A stretch of DNA of 39,986 nucleotides from NCBI RefSeq assembly GCF_000719555.1, contig NZ_JOGX01000073.1:1-39986 (forward strand). Reading direction: 5' to 3'. The stretch comes from Streptomyces sp. NRRL F-5727 (GTDB lineage Bacteria; Actinomycetota; Actinomycetes; Streptomycetales; Streptomycetaceae). Of this stretch, positions 25,272 through 33,581 are shown in pieces; the first letter of the stretch is position 1, and the number at the start of each line of letters is the position of its first letter. The notes under the pieces were generated by a model that had not been told where the DNA came from, made no database searches, and saw nothing but the letters and a program-made list of their open reading frames with translations. A program made the position numbers and the translations under genes.

Positions 25272-25304
25272 GACCGGAGACGTGTCCGGTCCGGCCTTCG
25301 GCCG
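25272..25304 (+). promoter_or_regulatory. Two consecutive hairpins in the leader of the winged-helix gene
   Basis: GACCGGA (25272-25278) pairs with TCCGGTC (25285-25291). It is followed directly by CGGCC-TTC-GGCCG (about 25292-25304). Both lie between the small ORF and the regulator gene. No T-tract follows. Confidence 0.4.
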
Positions 25305-25365
25305 ACGCGCAGTGACGTACGACGCCTGTCCGTCCGTTTCTTCGCGCGAGAGAGCCGAGACTCCC

Positions 25366-25887
25366 ATGGTGCACACCCAGACCGCCGCCGCCCCGCTTGC
25401 CGCCTCCCGTCCCCGTCTGCGCGCCGTCGCGCCCGACGAGGCCGCCGGGATGGCCCGGGTCGCGGGCTTCCTGCCGCCGGGCGCCACGCTGCTGCCGGCG
25501 CCGCCGCACACCCTGCCCGTGCTGCCGGGCCGGCCGCCGATGGTCGGCTACCTGGTGCTGCTGCCGGCCGACCGGCAGCCCGATCCCGAACCCGGGGCCG
25601 TCGCCGAGGGGCCGGTCTCCATCGACGGCGAGCGGCGGATCGCCACCGTCGACGGGCGGGCGCTCGACCTGACGTATCTGGAGTTCGAGCTGCTCGCCCA
25701 TCTCGTCGCCCACCCGCACCGGGTGCACACCCGCGACCAGCTGGTGCAGACGGTGTGGGGGTACGGGCACGTGGGCGACGGCCGCACCGTCGACGTCCAT
25801 GTGGCGCGGCTGCGGCGGAAGCTGGGCGCCGAGCACCGCCGCACGATCCAGACCGTGCGGCGGGTCGGCTACAAGTACCTGCCCTAG
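25366..25887 (+). CDS. Orphan winged-helix (OmpR/PhoB-type) DNA-binding protein
   Basis: A 173-residue protein. Residues about 85-173 are a trans_reg_C effector domain: RALDLTYLEFELLAHLVAHP, then RVHTRDQLVQTVWGYGHVGD, GRTVDVHVARLRRKL and TVRRVGYKYLP, the classical ending. Residues 1-80 are Pro/Ala-rich and contain no phosphorylatable receiver domain, so control by a sensor kinase is not expected in the usual way. The ATG at 25366 follows GAGAGAGCC. Its TAG overlaps the TAG of the convergent PepSY gene (CTAG). It is preceded by a possible leader peptide and two hairpins. Confidence 0.85.
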   Translation: MVHTQTAAAPLAASRPRLRAVAPDEAAGMARVAGFLPPGATLLPAPPHTLPVLPGRPPMVGYLVLLPADRQPDPEPGAVAEGPVSIDGERRIATVDGRALDLTYLEFELLAHLVAHPHRVHTRDQLVQTVWGYGHVGDGRTVDVHVARLRRKLGAEHRRTIQTVRRVGYKYLP

Positions 25888-27326
25888 GGGGCCGGGGTCT
25901 CCCGCTTCGTCCTCGCCCTGGCCGCCAGGGCGAGGACGAGTTCGGCGGCGAGCAGCGCCAGCAGGCTGAGGCCGAGCAGCGGGACGAACCAGCCGACGAG
26001 GGCGGTCGCCGCCGCGAGCGGCAGCAGCAGGGTCACCGGCACCTTCCGCCAGGCGCCCCGGCCCACCGGCCGGCGCGGGCGGCGCAGCCACCACATGCGG
26101 TAGCCCCAGAGGATCATCAGGGCCAGCGCGAGGGCGAGGGCGGCGAGCGCCAGCTGGTTGAACAGGCCCAGGAAGACACCGGTGTGGGCGTCGATGCCGA
26201 TCCGGGTCAGCTGGGCGAGGAGCGGGTAGTCGGAGAAGCGGAGCCGGTCGAGGACGGTGCCGTCGGCCGGGTCCAGGGCGACCGAGTCCAGCTCGACCGG
26301 GAACTGCTTGTCGGTCTCCTTCACGACGTAGCCGCTGCCCTCGGCGGGCAGCGTGACGGCTATCGAGGCGCTGTCGAGACCGGCGGCGCGGGCGGCCGCC
26401 ACCGCCCGGTCGACACCGATGTCGGCGGTCGCCGGGGCGGCGTCGGCCCCCGGCTGGTGGCCGGGGCCGTGGCCCGCGTGCTCGGAGCCCGCGCCGGGGG
26501 CGGCGCCGGCCGAGAGGGTCGGGGTCGCGCCGCCCAGGGCGTCCTGCAGGGTGCCGATGTTCTCTCCGGCGTACCGCGACCAGGTCAGTCCGGTCGCGGA
26601 GAGCAGCAGCAGGCCGAGCGCCGCCCAGAGACCGACCGAGCCGTGCCAGGAGAGGGTGCGGCGGCGGGACTTCGGGCCGCCCTCGGGCAGCAGGAGCGCT
26701 CGCCGCTTCGTGCGGCGCCGGGCGAACCAGAGGACCAGACCGCCGAGGACCAGCACCCACAGCCAGCTCGCGGCCAGTTCGCTGTAGATCCGGCCGGGTT
26801 CGCCGAGGTGCAGGTCGCGGTGGAGCCCGTCGATCCAGGTGCGCAGCGGCAGGGCGCCGCTGCTGCCGTAGCTGGGGAGCTGTCCGCGCACGTCGCCGGT
26901 GTACGGGTCGACGAAGACGGCGAGCGAGGTGCCCTCGGGCGCGTCGGGGTCGGCCATCAGGACGCGGGTGGTCGCGCCCGGTTCGGCGGCGGGCCAGACG
27001 GCGGTGACGGTGCCGTCCGGGTTCGCCTCGCGGGCGATGCCGACCTGGCGCTCCAGCGGGAGGACGGCGTCCCCGACCGGGACCTCCAGCTCGTGCGCGT
27101 ACACCACCTTCTCGGCCTGGAAGGACAGCGCGTAGAGCAGTCCGCTGAGCGCGGCGACGAGGAGGAAGGGGGCGGTGAGGAGGCCGGCGGTGAAGTGGAG
27201 GCGGAGGAGGAGCGGGCGCAGGGCGCGCCAGGCGCCGGGGCGGCGCGGGGCGGTGGCCGAGGGGGACGTGGGGGTGTGCGGGGGTGCCTCGGTGCTGTCG
27301 GGGCGTGCGGGATCGTCGATGGTCAT
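25884..27326 (-). CDS. PepSY-associated TM domain protein
   Basis: A 480-residue membrane protein. A 30-residue Pro/Thr-rich cytoplasmic start is followed by helix 1 (about 46-67, after H44 in LRLHFTAGLL) and an outer PepSY-like domain (about 75-180, with VDPYTGDVRGQLPSYG and GLHRDLHLG). Helices 2 and 3 follow (about 186-202 and 230-247), then a His-rich loop EHAGHGPGHQ (282-290), a second PepSY-like segment (about 300-365), helix 4 (391-411) and a hydrophobic pair near 431-470. Related PepSY_TM proteins are linked to iron or copper handling and to membrane redox functions. The substrate here is unknown. Its 3' end overlaps the winged-helix gene by 3 bp. Confidence 0.9.
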   Translation of the reverse strand: MTIDDPARPDSTEAPPHTPTSPSATAPRRPGAWRALRPLLLRLHFTAGLLTAPFLLVAALSGLLYALSFQAEKVVYAHELEVPVGDAVLPLERQVGIAREANPDGTVTAVWPAAEPGATTRVLMADPDAPEGTSLAVFVDPYTGDVRGQLPSYGSSGALPLRTWIDGLHRDLHLGEPGRIYSELAASWLWVLVLGGLVLWFARRRTKRRALLLPEGGPKSRRRTLSWHGSVGLWAALGLLLLSATGLTWSRYAGENIGTLQDALGGATPTLSAGAAPGAGSEHAGHGPGHQPGADAAPATADIGVDRAVAAARAAGLDSASIAVTLPAEGSGYVVKETDKQFPVELDSVALDPADGTVLDRLRFSDYPLLAQLTRIGIDAHTGVFLGLFNQLALAALALALALMILWGYRMWWLRRPRRPVGRGAWRKVPVTLLLPLAAATALVGWFVPLLGLSLLALLAAELVLALAARARTKRETPAP

Positions 27327-27387
27327 GACTGTCCTCGGAGTCTCGTGAGGGGTCTGCCGTCGGGCAGGGGGAAGCGGCCCCCGGCGT

Positions 27388-28053
27388 TCAGACGAGCGGA
27401 CCGAGGACCATGGCGCGGGGGACGGACGGCCGGGGCGGGCCGCGCCGGGAGAGGACGTGCGCGAGGACGACGACGTGCGGGCGCCGGGCGTTCCGGCGGG
27501 GCCGCCGGACCGGGCGGCGCGGGTCGGCGGGGACGGCGGAGGGGCCGAGCGGGACGGCGAGGAGGTGCCGGAGCGGGGTGAGCGCCGCCTCCGCGAGCGC
27601 GAAGAACGCGGCCTCGCCGCGGGCCAGCCACAGCCCGCAGACCAGCGCGGCGAGGAGGTGGACGGCGAGCATGCCGGGGCCGCCGTCGGCGAGGGCGGCG
27701 AGGCCGTCGGGGGCGGCGGCGCTGGGGGTCTGGTGTGCCAGGTGGGCCGCGTGACCCGTGTGCGCCGCGGGGGTGGTGGCCGGGGCGTGGGCGCCGGTCA
27801 GGGAGAAGGCGGCGTGCAGGGCGCCCTGGGCGGCGAGGGTGGCGGCCGCGCAGGCGACGGGGCCGCGGCGGCGGCCGGCCGCGCACCAGGCGACGGCGGC
27901 CGTCGCGGCCAGGGCGGTGAGGAGGGTGAGCGGGTCGAGGGAGTGCGCAGACAGGGACGAATGCCCCACCGCTGCCAGTACGACGCACACGACCGCGAAC
28001 AGGGCGGCTCTCAGGGCGCGCAGCGGCGACCGGGTGTGCGTCATCGGGGACAT
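27388..28053 (-). CDS. Predicted integral membrane protein, His-containing
   Basis: A 221-residue protein with about four hydrophobic segments (AALFAVVCVVLAAVG near 16-30, LTLLTALAATAAVAWCAAG near 42-60, CAAATLAAQGALHAAF near 68-83, MLAVHLLAALVCGLWLA near 128-144). A loop of about 45 residues contains repeated His (AHTGHAAHLAHQ). The C-terminus is Arg/Pro-rich. It lies 61 bp upstream of the PepSY gene on the same strand, so the two probably form one transcript and may work together, perhaps in metal handling. ATG codons at 28053 and 28044 are both possible. I do not recognise a named family. Confidence 0.72.
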   Translation of the reverse strand: MSPMTHTRSPLRALRAALFAVVCVVLAAVGHSSLSAHSLDPLTLLTALAATAAVAWCAAGRRRGPVACAAATLAAQGALHAAFSLTGAHAPATTPAAHTGHAAHLAHQTPSAAAPDGLAALADGGPGMLAVHLLAALVCGLWLARGEAAFFALAEAALTPLRHLLAVPLGPSAVPADPRRPVRRPRRNARRPHVVVLAHVLSRRGPPRPSVPRAMVLGPLV

Positions 28054-28211
28054 GGTGTCACCCGCCCTCGGGGCCGGGCAGACCGCCTGCCGATGGTACG
28101 GACCGGACTTCTTTCGGCGCCGCCGGCCGGGGCGGACGGGCTGGTGGTGCCGAGTCGGGCCGGGCCGCTTACGGTCGGAGGAGAGCCGCGCGACGGGAGG
28201 AGCCCGACCCC

Positions 28212-29012
28212 ATGGCCGCGATACCCGCCACCTCGGTCGCCAATCTGCGGGACCTCGGCGGTCTCCCGCTGGGCGACGGACGTTCCGTACGGTCCGGGCT
28301 CGTGCTGCGGTCGGCGCAGCTCGACCGGCTGGAGCCGGACGAGGATGCCGTGACCGAGCTCAAGATCCGTACCGTCGTCGACCTGCGGACCGAGGCCGAG
28401 CGGGCCGACCGGCCGGACCGGCTGCCGGACGGGGCGCGGGCGGTCGTCGCCGACGTGCTCGCGGACCAGCTGGCGGCGAGCGGGCTGCCGCCGGCCGCCC
28501 GGCTCAAGACCCTGCTCGGCGATCCGGCGCTCGCGGAGCGGCACCTCGGCGGCGGGCGGATCGTCTCGGCGATGCGGGGCACCTACCGCGCCTTCGTGAC
28601 CAGCGACTCGGCCCGCGCCTCCTACCGGACCCTGCTCACCGAGCTCGCCACGCCCGGCGCGGGCCCGCTGCTCTTCCACTGCACGGCGGGCAAGGACCGC
28701 ACGGGCTGGGCGGCGACGGTGGTGCTCGGTCTGCTCGGCGCGGACGAGGCGACCGTCCGGGAGGAGTACCTGGCGGTCAACCCGGCGGTGCGGCAGGCGT
28801 TCGCCCCGCTGATCGAGGGCTTCGTCACCCAGGGCGGCGACCCCGAGCTGGTCCTCGCGATGATCGGGGTCCGGCCCGAGTACCTGGACGCGGCGTTCGA
28901 GGAGGTGGCGACCCACCACGGCTCCCTGGACGCCTACGTACGCGACGGCCTGGGCGTCCCCGACGAGCTCACCGCGCTGCTCCGGGAACGCCTGACGGTG
29001 TACGCGGCGTGA
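28212..29012 (+). CDS. Tyrosine-protein phosphatase (PtpB-like)
   Basis: A 266-residue phosphatase with the signature H-C157-TAGKD-R163-TG, i.e. the CX5R loop of the cysteine phosphatases in the actinobacterial/PtpB form with the KDRTG variant. The N-terminal NLRDLGGLPLGDGRSVRSGLV block and TVVDLRTEAER are standard for this group. It acts on phosphotyrosine proteins or on phosphoinositide-like substrates in the cytoplasm. The precise target is unknown. GGGAGGAG about 10 nt before the ATG is a good ribosome-binding site. It is divergent from the membrane gene at 27388-28053. Confidence 0.92.
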   Translation: MAAIPATSVANLRDLGGLPLGDGRSVRSGLVLRSAQLDRLEPDEDAVTELKIRTVVDLRTEAERADRPDRLPDGARAVVADVLADQLAASGLPPAARLKTLLGDPALAERHLGGGRIVSAMRGTYRAFVTSDSARASYRTLLTELATPGAGPLLFHCTAGKDRTGWAATVVLGLLGADEATVREEYLAVNPAVRQAFAPLIEGFVTQGGDPELVLAMIGVRPEYLDAAFEEVATHHGSLDAYVRDGLGVPDELTALLRERLTVYAA

Positions 29013-29075
29013 GGTCCCGCCGCTGGGACGGGACCGCCGGGGTGACCATCGGAAGAATCGCTCGTTCTGCTGAAC

Positions 29076-31130
29076 GTGAGCACCCAGGATCTCGTTCCGT
29101 CACCCGTGGGGCCCGTCGACGTCGAGCAGGCCGAGGCCGCCCTCGTCGAGCGCTATCCGCGTCTCGTACGCATCGCCTATCTGGTCCTGCCGCCGACGCT
29201 GGGGCGTAACCGGCGGGTGCTGACCGCGCACGCGCTGGTCCAGCGGGCGCTGCCTCGGCGGCGGGTTCCGGGGCCGGCCGTGCCCGGGGCCCGGCGGCCG
29301 GAGGACGCGGTGGATCCCGGGTACGCGTATGTGCGCGGCGAGGTGCTGCGGCAGGCGCTGGTGGCCGGGCTGCCGTTGCGGCGGGCGGCCCTGCCGCGCC
29401 GGGCCCAGTTGCCGCCGCTGCTGCCGCAGGTGTGGGGGCTGCGGCTGTTCCCGCGGGCCGGCGGGGCCGACGAACTGGCCCTGGACCAGCTGCTGTCCCG
29501 GCTCTCCGCGCCCGCCCGCGCCGCGTACGTGCTGCGCGGTCTGGAGCGCCAGGGGGACGCCGAGGTCCTCCGGGTCCTCGCCTCGGTGGGGGCCGAGGAC
29601 CCGGAGTCGGCCCTCGCCGAGCTGGCCGCCCTGGAGGAGGAGCCGGGGAGCGAGCCGGTGGGCGAGCCTGGGGGCGAGCCGGGGGCCCGCCCCGGCGAGC
29701 GGCCCGAGCGGGTCGCCGAGCAGGCCGGGCCCGGCCGCAGCGCGAGCGGCGGCAGCGGTGGCTCTGCCGGGCCTCGGCTCAGTGGGGCCTCGCTGCTGGA
29801 GTCGGCGGAGTTCGACCCCTGCACCCTGCAGGCGCGGCCCGGGGATCTGCTGCGGCGGCGGCAGCACGGGCGGGCCGCGCTCGTGGGGGCGGTCGCGCTG
29901 CTGGTGTGCGGGGCGCTGCTCGGGCTGCCCGGCGACGGGTGGGGCAGAAACGGTGCTGCTGCGCCCAGTTACGCCCGTAACCCCGCCGCCGAGGCCGCGC
30001 TCGATCCGGCGAAGGTCAAGCGGGTCTCGCCGGCCGTCTGGCCCGGGGCCGTACGCCGGGACTTCTCGGTGTGGCCCGCGCGCGGCGAACTCGCCGGGGA
30101 CGCGGACCTGTTGCGGCGCGCGCTCGCGGTGTGGGCGCGGCCCGGCGGGGCGGTGGAGTCGTCGGCGACGCCGGGGACTCCGGTCGGGCCGCCGATGGGG
30201 CCGCCGCAGCTCCTCTTCGCGGGGCGGGTGGACGCGGCCCGGGTGGTGCTGTTCCACGACGGGCTGCGGATCGTGCGGTACGCCGAGCCGGTCGAGGGCG
30301 GCGCGGGCGCCGGGCTCGACTTCGCGCGGGCCGACGCCGCGGAGGGCCCCGGCGCGACCGCCGTCGTGGTGACGCGGGCGGCCGGGAACGTGCGCTATCT
30401 GACCGCGCCCTGGGTGACCGGCGCGTCCGTGCGGGACCTGCTGATGCCCGGCAAGGAGCCGTGGCGGCTCGGCCGGGACGCGCGCGGGGTGACCGACGCC
30501 GTGCCCAGCCCCGCGCTCGCGAAGGAGTGCGCGCGGTGGAACACCCTGGAGCTGACGGACGATTCCGGCGGACGGCTCCTCGGCGACCTCGGCGAGCTGC
30601 TGCCCGCCCGGCTGCTGTGGGGCGCTCCCGACGCGCCCGTGGACGCCACCGGCCGGGATGCGCGGGCGGCCTGGGCGCGGACGGCGTGCCAGCTGACGAC
30701 GGTGGTCGGGCAGGGCGTGCGGTCGGTGCAGGCGTGGCGGTTCGCACGGCAGACCCTGCCGGAGGGCGCGGGGCGGGCGACCTGGGTGTGCACCCGGGCG
30801 GAGACCTGGCGGGGCACCGGCAGCCGGGTCCTCGCGCAGTTCCTGCCGCCGGACCGGAAGGCGCCGGCGGCGCTCGCCTCCCGCGCGCAGGACGCCCCGG
30901 CGTGCGGGGCGCGGGAGCCGCGGGTGCTGGCCGGGGCGCTGTGGCAGGCGCCGGGCGGCGGCTGGTACGTGCTGGCGGCGGGCGGCCCGGACGTGGCCTC
31001 GGTCGAGGTGAGGGGCGGGGTCACGGCCCGCGCCGAGGGCCCGGTCCTGGCGGCGAAGGCGGCGGCGGGCGCCCGCGCGGACCTGTCCGCGACGCTGGAG
31101 GACGGGCGCCGGATGCCGGCGCTGCGGTGA
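29076..31130 (+). CDS. Membrane protein with degenerate ECF sigma-like N-terminus
   Basis: 684 residues. Residues about 24-60 (ALVERYPRLVRIAYLVLPPT, then AHALVQRAL) resemble sigma region 2. Residues about 136-186 (LDQLLSRLSAPARAAYVLRG, then LERQGDAEVLRVLASVGAED) resemble region 4 with its HTH decayed. A Glu/Gly/Pro-rich linker (187-235) follows. One membrane helix spans about 266-285 (GRAALVGAVALLVCGALLGL). The remaining 400 residues are outside the cytoplasm, with Cys residues and no recognised domain. The GTG at 29076 is the most likely start, but there is no Shine-Dalgarno. This could be a membrane-tethered sigma relative that no longer binds promoters. The function is unknown. Confidence 0.75.
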   Translation: MSTQDLVPSPVGPVDVEQAEAALVERYPRLVRIAYLVLPPTLGRNRRVLTAHALVQRALPRRRVPGPAVPGARRPEDAVDPGYAYVRGEVLRQALVAGLPLRRAALPRRAQLPPLLPQVWGLRLFPRAGGADELALDQLLSRLSAPARAAYVLRGLERQGDAEVLRVLASVGAEDPESALAELAALEEEPGSEPVGEPGGEPGARPGERPERVAEQAGPGRSASGGSGGSAGPRLSGASLLESAEFDPCTLQARPGDLLRRRQHGRAALVGAVALLVCGALLGLPGDGWGRNGAAAPSYARNPAAEAALDPAKVKRVSPAVWPGAVRRDFSVWPARGELAGDADLLRRALAVWARPGGAVESSATPGTPVGPPMGPPQLLFAGRVDAARVVLFHDGLRIVRYAEPVEGGAGAGLDFARADAAEGPGATAVVVTRAAGNVRYLTAPWVTGASVRDLLMPGKEPWRLGRDARGVTDAVPSPALAKECARWNTLELTDDSGGRLLGDLGELLPARLLWGAPDAPVDATGRDARAAWARTACQLTTVVGQGVRSVQAWRFARQTLPEGAGRATWVCTRAETWRGTGSRVLAQFLPPDRKAPAALASRAQDAPACGAREPRVLAGALWQAPGGGWYVLAAGGPDVASVEVRGGVTARAEGPVLAAKAAAGARADLSATLEDGRRMPALR

Positions 31131-31201
31131 GGGGTCGCCGCCGCGCCTGAGCGGCGGGTGGCGGGCCGAAAAAGCCCGTGCACGGCTCTGTCGCGCGTGC
31201 T

Positions 31202-31217
31202 TACTCCTCAGTACATT
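31202..31217 (+). promoter_or_regulatory. Promoter -10 with overlapping dyad, leaderless start of the di-iron gene
   Basis: TACATT (31212-31217) stands 6 nt before the ATG at 31224. The dyad TACT-CCTC-AGTA (31202-31213) overlaps it and is a candidate repressor site. Confidence 0.45.
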
Positions 31218-31223
31218 GACGGC

Positions 31224-32108
31224 ATGTCTAATACGCAGCCTGCACCGGTGGCGTCCGAACACGTCGAGCTCAAGGCCCGCAAGGTCGCCTTCGACTGGCA
31301 GGAGACCCCGCTCCACTGGGTCCCCGGCGACCCCTTCACCACGCACACGATCAACGTGCTGCACCTGCTGCTCCCGGCCGGTGAGCGGTGGTTCGTGCAC
31401 GTCTACCAGCAGGCGCTGCCGTACGTCACCGACGACCGGCTGCGCGAGGACGTCATCGGCTTCATCGGCCAGGAGGCCGTGCACTCGCAGGCGCACGACG
31501 ACGTCCTGCCGCACCTGCGGAAGCAGGGGCTCGACCCGACCCCGTACACCGCGCAGGTCGACTGGTTCTTCGAGAAGCTGCTCGGCGACCGGACGCTGCC
31601 GCCGGGCCGGGCCCGGCGCTGGTGGCTGATGGAGCGGGTCGCGCTGATCGCCGCGATCGAGCACTACACCGCCTTCCTCGGCGACTGGGTGCTCAACGCC
31701 GAGGAGCTGGACCGGCGCGGCGCCGACCCGATGATGATGGACCTGCTGCGCTGGCACGGCGCCGAGGAGGTCGAGCACCGGGCCGTGGCCTTCGAGCTGT
31801 TCATGCACCTCGACGGCGGCTACCGGCGGCGCGCCCGCACCTGGGCGCTCGCCTTCTCCGCGCTGGTCTTCCTCTGGCAGCGCGGGGTCCGCTTCTTCCT
31901 GGAGAACGACCCCAGCCTGCTCGACCCCAAGGCGTCCTGGGCGGACTTCTACCGCAGGGGCCGCGAGGGCGTGCTGCCGTCCACGCCGGCGATGCTGCGC
32001 TCGATACCCCGCTATCTGAGCCGCTCCTACCACCCCTCCCAGGAGGGCGACACCGCGCAGGCCGTGGCCTACCTCGCCTCCTCCCCCGGCGCCAACGGAG
32101 GCCGCTGA
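31224..32108 (+). CDS. Ferritin-like di-iron protein, 'metal-dependent hydrolase' family (PF10118/COG3687)
   Basis: 294 residues, helical. A complete ferritin-like di-iron ligand set can be read in order: E54 (PAGERW), E84-A-V-H87 (GQEAVHSQAH), E146 (AAIEHYTAF) and E182-V-E-H185 (GAEEVEHRAVAF). The family is labelled metal-dependent hydrolase, but E, ExxH, E, ExxH on four helices is the pattern of di-iron oxygenases and oxidases. A gene for a 2Fe-2S reductase overlaps the end by one base (TGATG), so I infer an oxygen-activating pair. The ATG is chosen by similarity and by a -10 hexamer 6 nt upstream. The substrate is unknown. Confidence 0.85.
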   Translation: MSNTQPAPVASEHVELKARKVAFDWQETPLHWVPGDPFTTHTINVLHLLLPAGERWFVHVYQQALPYVTDDRLREDVIGFIGQEAVHSQAHDDVLPHLRKQGLDPTPYTAQVDWFFEKLLGDRTLPPGRARRWWLMERVALIAAIEHYTAFLGDWVLNAEELDRRGADPMMMDLLRWHGAEEVEHRAVAFELFMHLDGGYRRRARTWALAFSALVFLWQRGVRFFLENDPSLLDPKASWADFYRRGREGVLPSTPAMLRSIPRYLSRSYHPSQEGDTAQAVAYLASSPGANGGR

Positions 32109-33169
32109 TGCCCCGGTTCACCACCGTCGCGCTGGCCGCCGGCGCCGTGCTCCTCGTCCGCCGGGCGGTCCGCTCCCGCATGACGAGCGCCCCGCTCTGG
32201 CCGTTGCCGTCGCTGGAGACGCCCGTCTCCGGGTACGGACGCGGGGCGACCGTCCCGCGCCGGGTGCTCGTCACCGGCCGGGCCGTCCCCGCCGAGGGCG
32301 TCGTCGAACTGCGCCTGGAGGGCGAGCGGCTGCCGTCCTGGGAGCCGGGCGCCCACCTCGACCTCGTCCTCCCCTCGGGGCAGGTCCGGCAGTACTCGCT
32401 CTGCGGCGACCCGGCGCAGCCGGACGTCTACCGGATCGCGACCCGGCTCATCGAGGAGGAGCAGGGCGGCCGGGGCGGCTCCCGCGAGGTGCACGAACAG
32501 CTCCACGAGGGCGTCGAGATCGAGGTCCGGGGCCCGCGCAACCGCTTCCCGCTGGTCTCCTCCCCCGCGTACGTCTTCGTCGCCGGCGGCATCGGGATCA
32601 CCCCGGTCCTGCCGATGGTGCGGGCCGCCGAGGCGGCGGGCGCGGACTGGCGGCTGGTCTACTGCGGACGGTCCCGCGCCTCGATGCCGTACCTGTCCGA
32701 CCTGCTGCGGCTCGGCGGGGACCGGGTGACCGTCGTCGCGGAGGACGAGGACGGCCGTCCGGACCTGTCCTTCCTGGCGCAGGTGCCGGCCGAGGCGCAG
32801 GTCTACTGCTGCGGGCCGGACGGGCTGATGGACGCCGTCACCGCCGCGATGCCGGAGGGCCGGGCCCCGCGCCTGGAGCGCTTCTCGGCGCTCGCCCCCG
32901 CCGACGGCACCCCCTTCGAGGTCGAACTCCGGCGCTCCGGGCGGACGGTGGCCGTCGCCGCCGACCAGTCGGTGCTCGCGGCGGTACGGGAGGAGGTGCC
33001 GGGCCTCATGTACTCCTGCACGCAGGGCTTCTGCGGCACCTGCCGGCAGACCGTCCTGGACGGGGAGGTCGACCACCGGGACGAACTCCTGACCGACGCG
33101 GAGCGGGCGGACTCGATGCTGATCTGCGTCTCGCGCTGCGCCGGGAGGAGGCTCGTCCTGGACCTCTGA
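32108..33169 (+). CDS. PDR/VanB-type 2Fe-2S flavin oxidoreductase
   Basis: A 353-residue electron-transfer protein. A short N-terminal hydrophobic segment (about 5-18) may touch the membrane. The flavin domain carries RQYSLCG (94-100). The NAD(P)H-binding domain has GGIGITPVLPM (160-170) and YCCGPDGLM (233-241). A C-terminal plant-type 2Fe-2S ferredoxin domain has C304xxxxC309xxC312 and C340. The order reductase-ferredoxin is that of phthalate dioxygenase reductase. It starts on the stop codon of the di-iron gene (TGATG), so it is translationally coupled and is the likely electron donor of that protein. Confidence 0.93.
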   Translation: MPRFTTVALAAGAVLLVRRAVRSRMTSAPLWPLPSLETPVSGYGRGATVPRRVLVTGRAVPAEGVVELRLEGERLPSWEPGAHLDLVLPSGQVRQYSLCGDPAQPDVYRIATRLIEEEQGGRGGSREVHEQLHEGVEIEVRGPRNRFPLVSSPAYVFVAGGIGITPVLPMVRAAEAAGADWRLVYCGRSRASMPYLSDLLRLGGDRVTVVAEDEDGRPDLSFLAQVPAEAQVYCCGPDGLMDAVTAAMPEGRAPRLERFSALAPADGTPFEVELRRSGRTVAVAADQSVLAAVREEVPGLMYSCTQGFCGTCRQTVLDGEVDHRDELLTDAERADSMLICVSRCAGRRLVLDL

Positions 33170-33188
33170 GCCGTGACCGCCGCGACCG

Positions 33189-33581
33189 TCAGGGCAGGAT
33201 CAGCCAGTCGAAGGCGAGGGCGGCCGCGAGACCGCTCACCAGGAGCCAGGTGCCCAGCCGGGTGCGGCCGTTGCGGGAGAGCTCGATGACGATGCCGCAG
33301 AGGATCATCGCGAGCCCGTAGACGCCCACGACCAGCACGGACGTCCGGCTGGCGAGGCGGACCACCAGGACCACGCCCATCACCACGAGCAGCACCGAGG
33401 CGGCCGCCACGCGCAGCCGCCTCGCCTGCTTGGGCGTCATGCCGTCGACGGCGTCCGCCGCATCCTCGGCCTCGTCCTCGGCGTCGTCCTCGGCCTCGTC
33501 GTCCACCGCCTCGTCGAGTTCGTCGGGCTCGTCGGTCACGGGGCTCTCGGCGGCCGGGGTGGACTGGTCGGAAGCGCTCAT
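33189..33581 (-). CDS. Small membrane protein with acidic N-terminus
   Basis: 130 residues. Residues 12-47 are extremely acidic (Asp/Glu/Ala repeats such as DEAEDDAEDE). Three membrane helices follow at about 57-78, 82-100 and 108-128. Between them are basic residues (PKQARRLR, SRNGRTRLG), placing those turns inside. No named domain is recognised. The ATG at 33581 follows TACGCT by 8 nt, and there is no Shine-Dalgarno. It is divergent from the TetR gene, separated by only 37 bp. Confidence 0.78.
   Translation of the reverse strand: MSASDQSTPAAESPVTDEPDELDEAVDDEAEDDAEDEAEDAADAVDGMTPKQARRLRVAAASVLLVVMGVVLVVRLASRTSVLVVGVYGLAMILCGIVIELSRNGRTRLGTWLLVSGLAAALAFDWLILP

Noticed and set aside
29100..32033. 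977-codon open frame antisense to the sigma-like and di-iron genes
   Set aside because: A shadow frame; it spans two recognisable plus-strand genes and their intergenic gap and has no motif.
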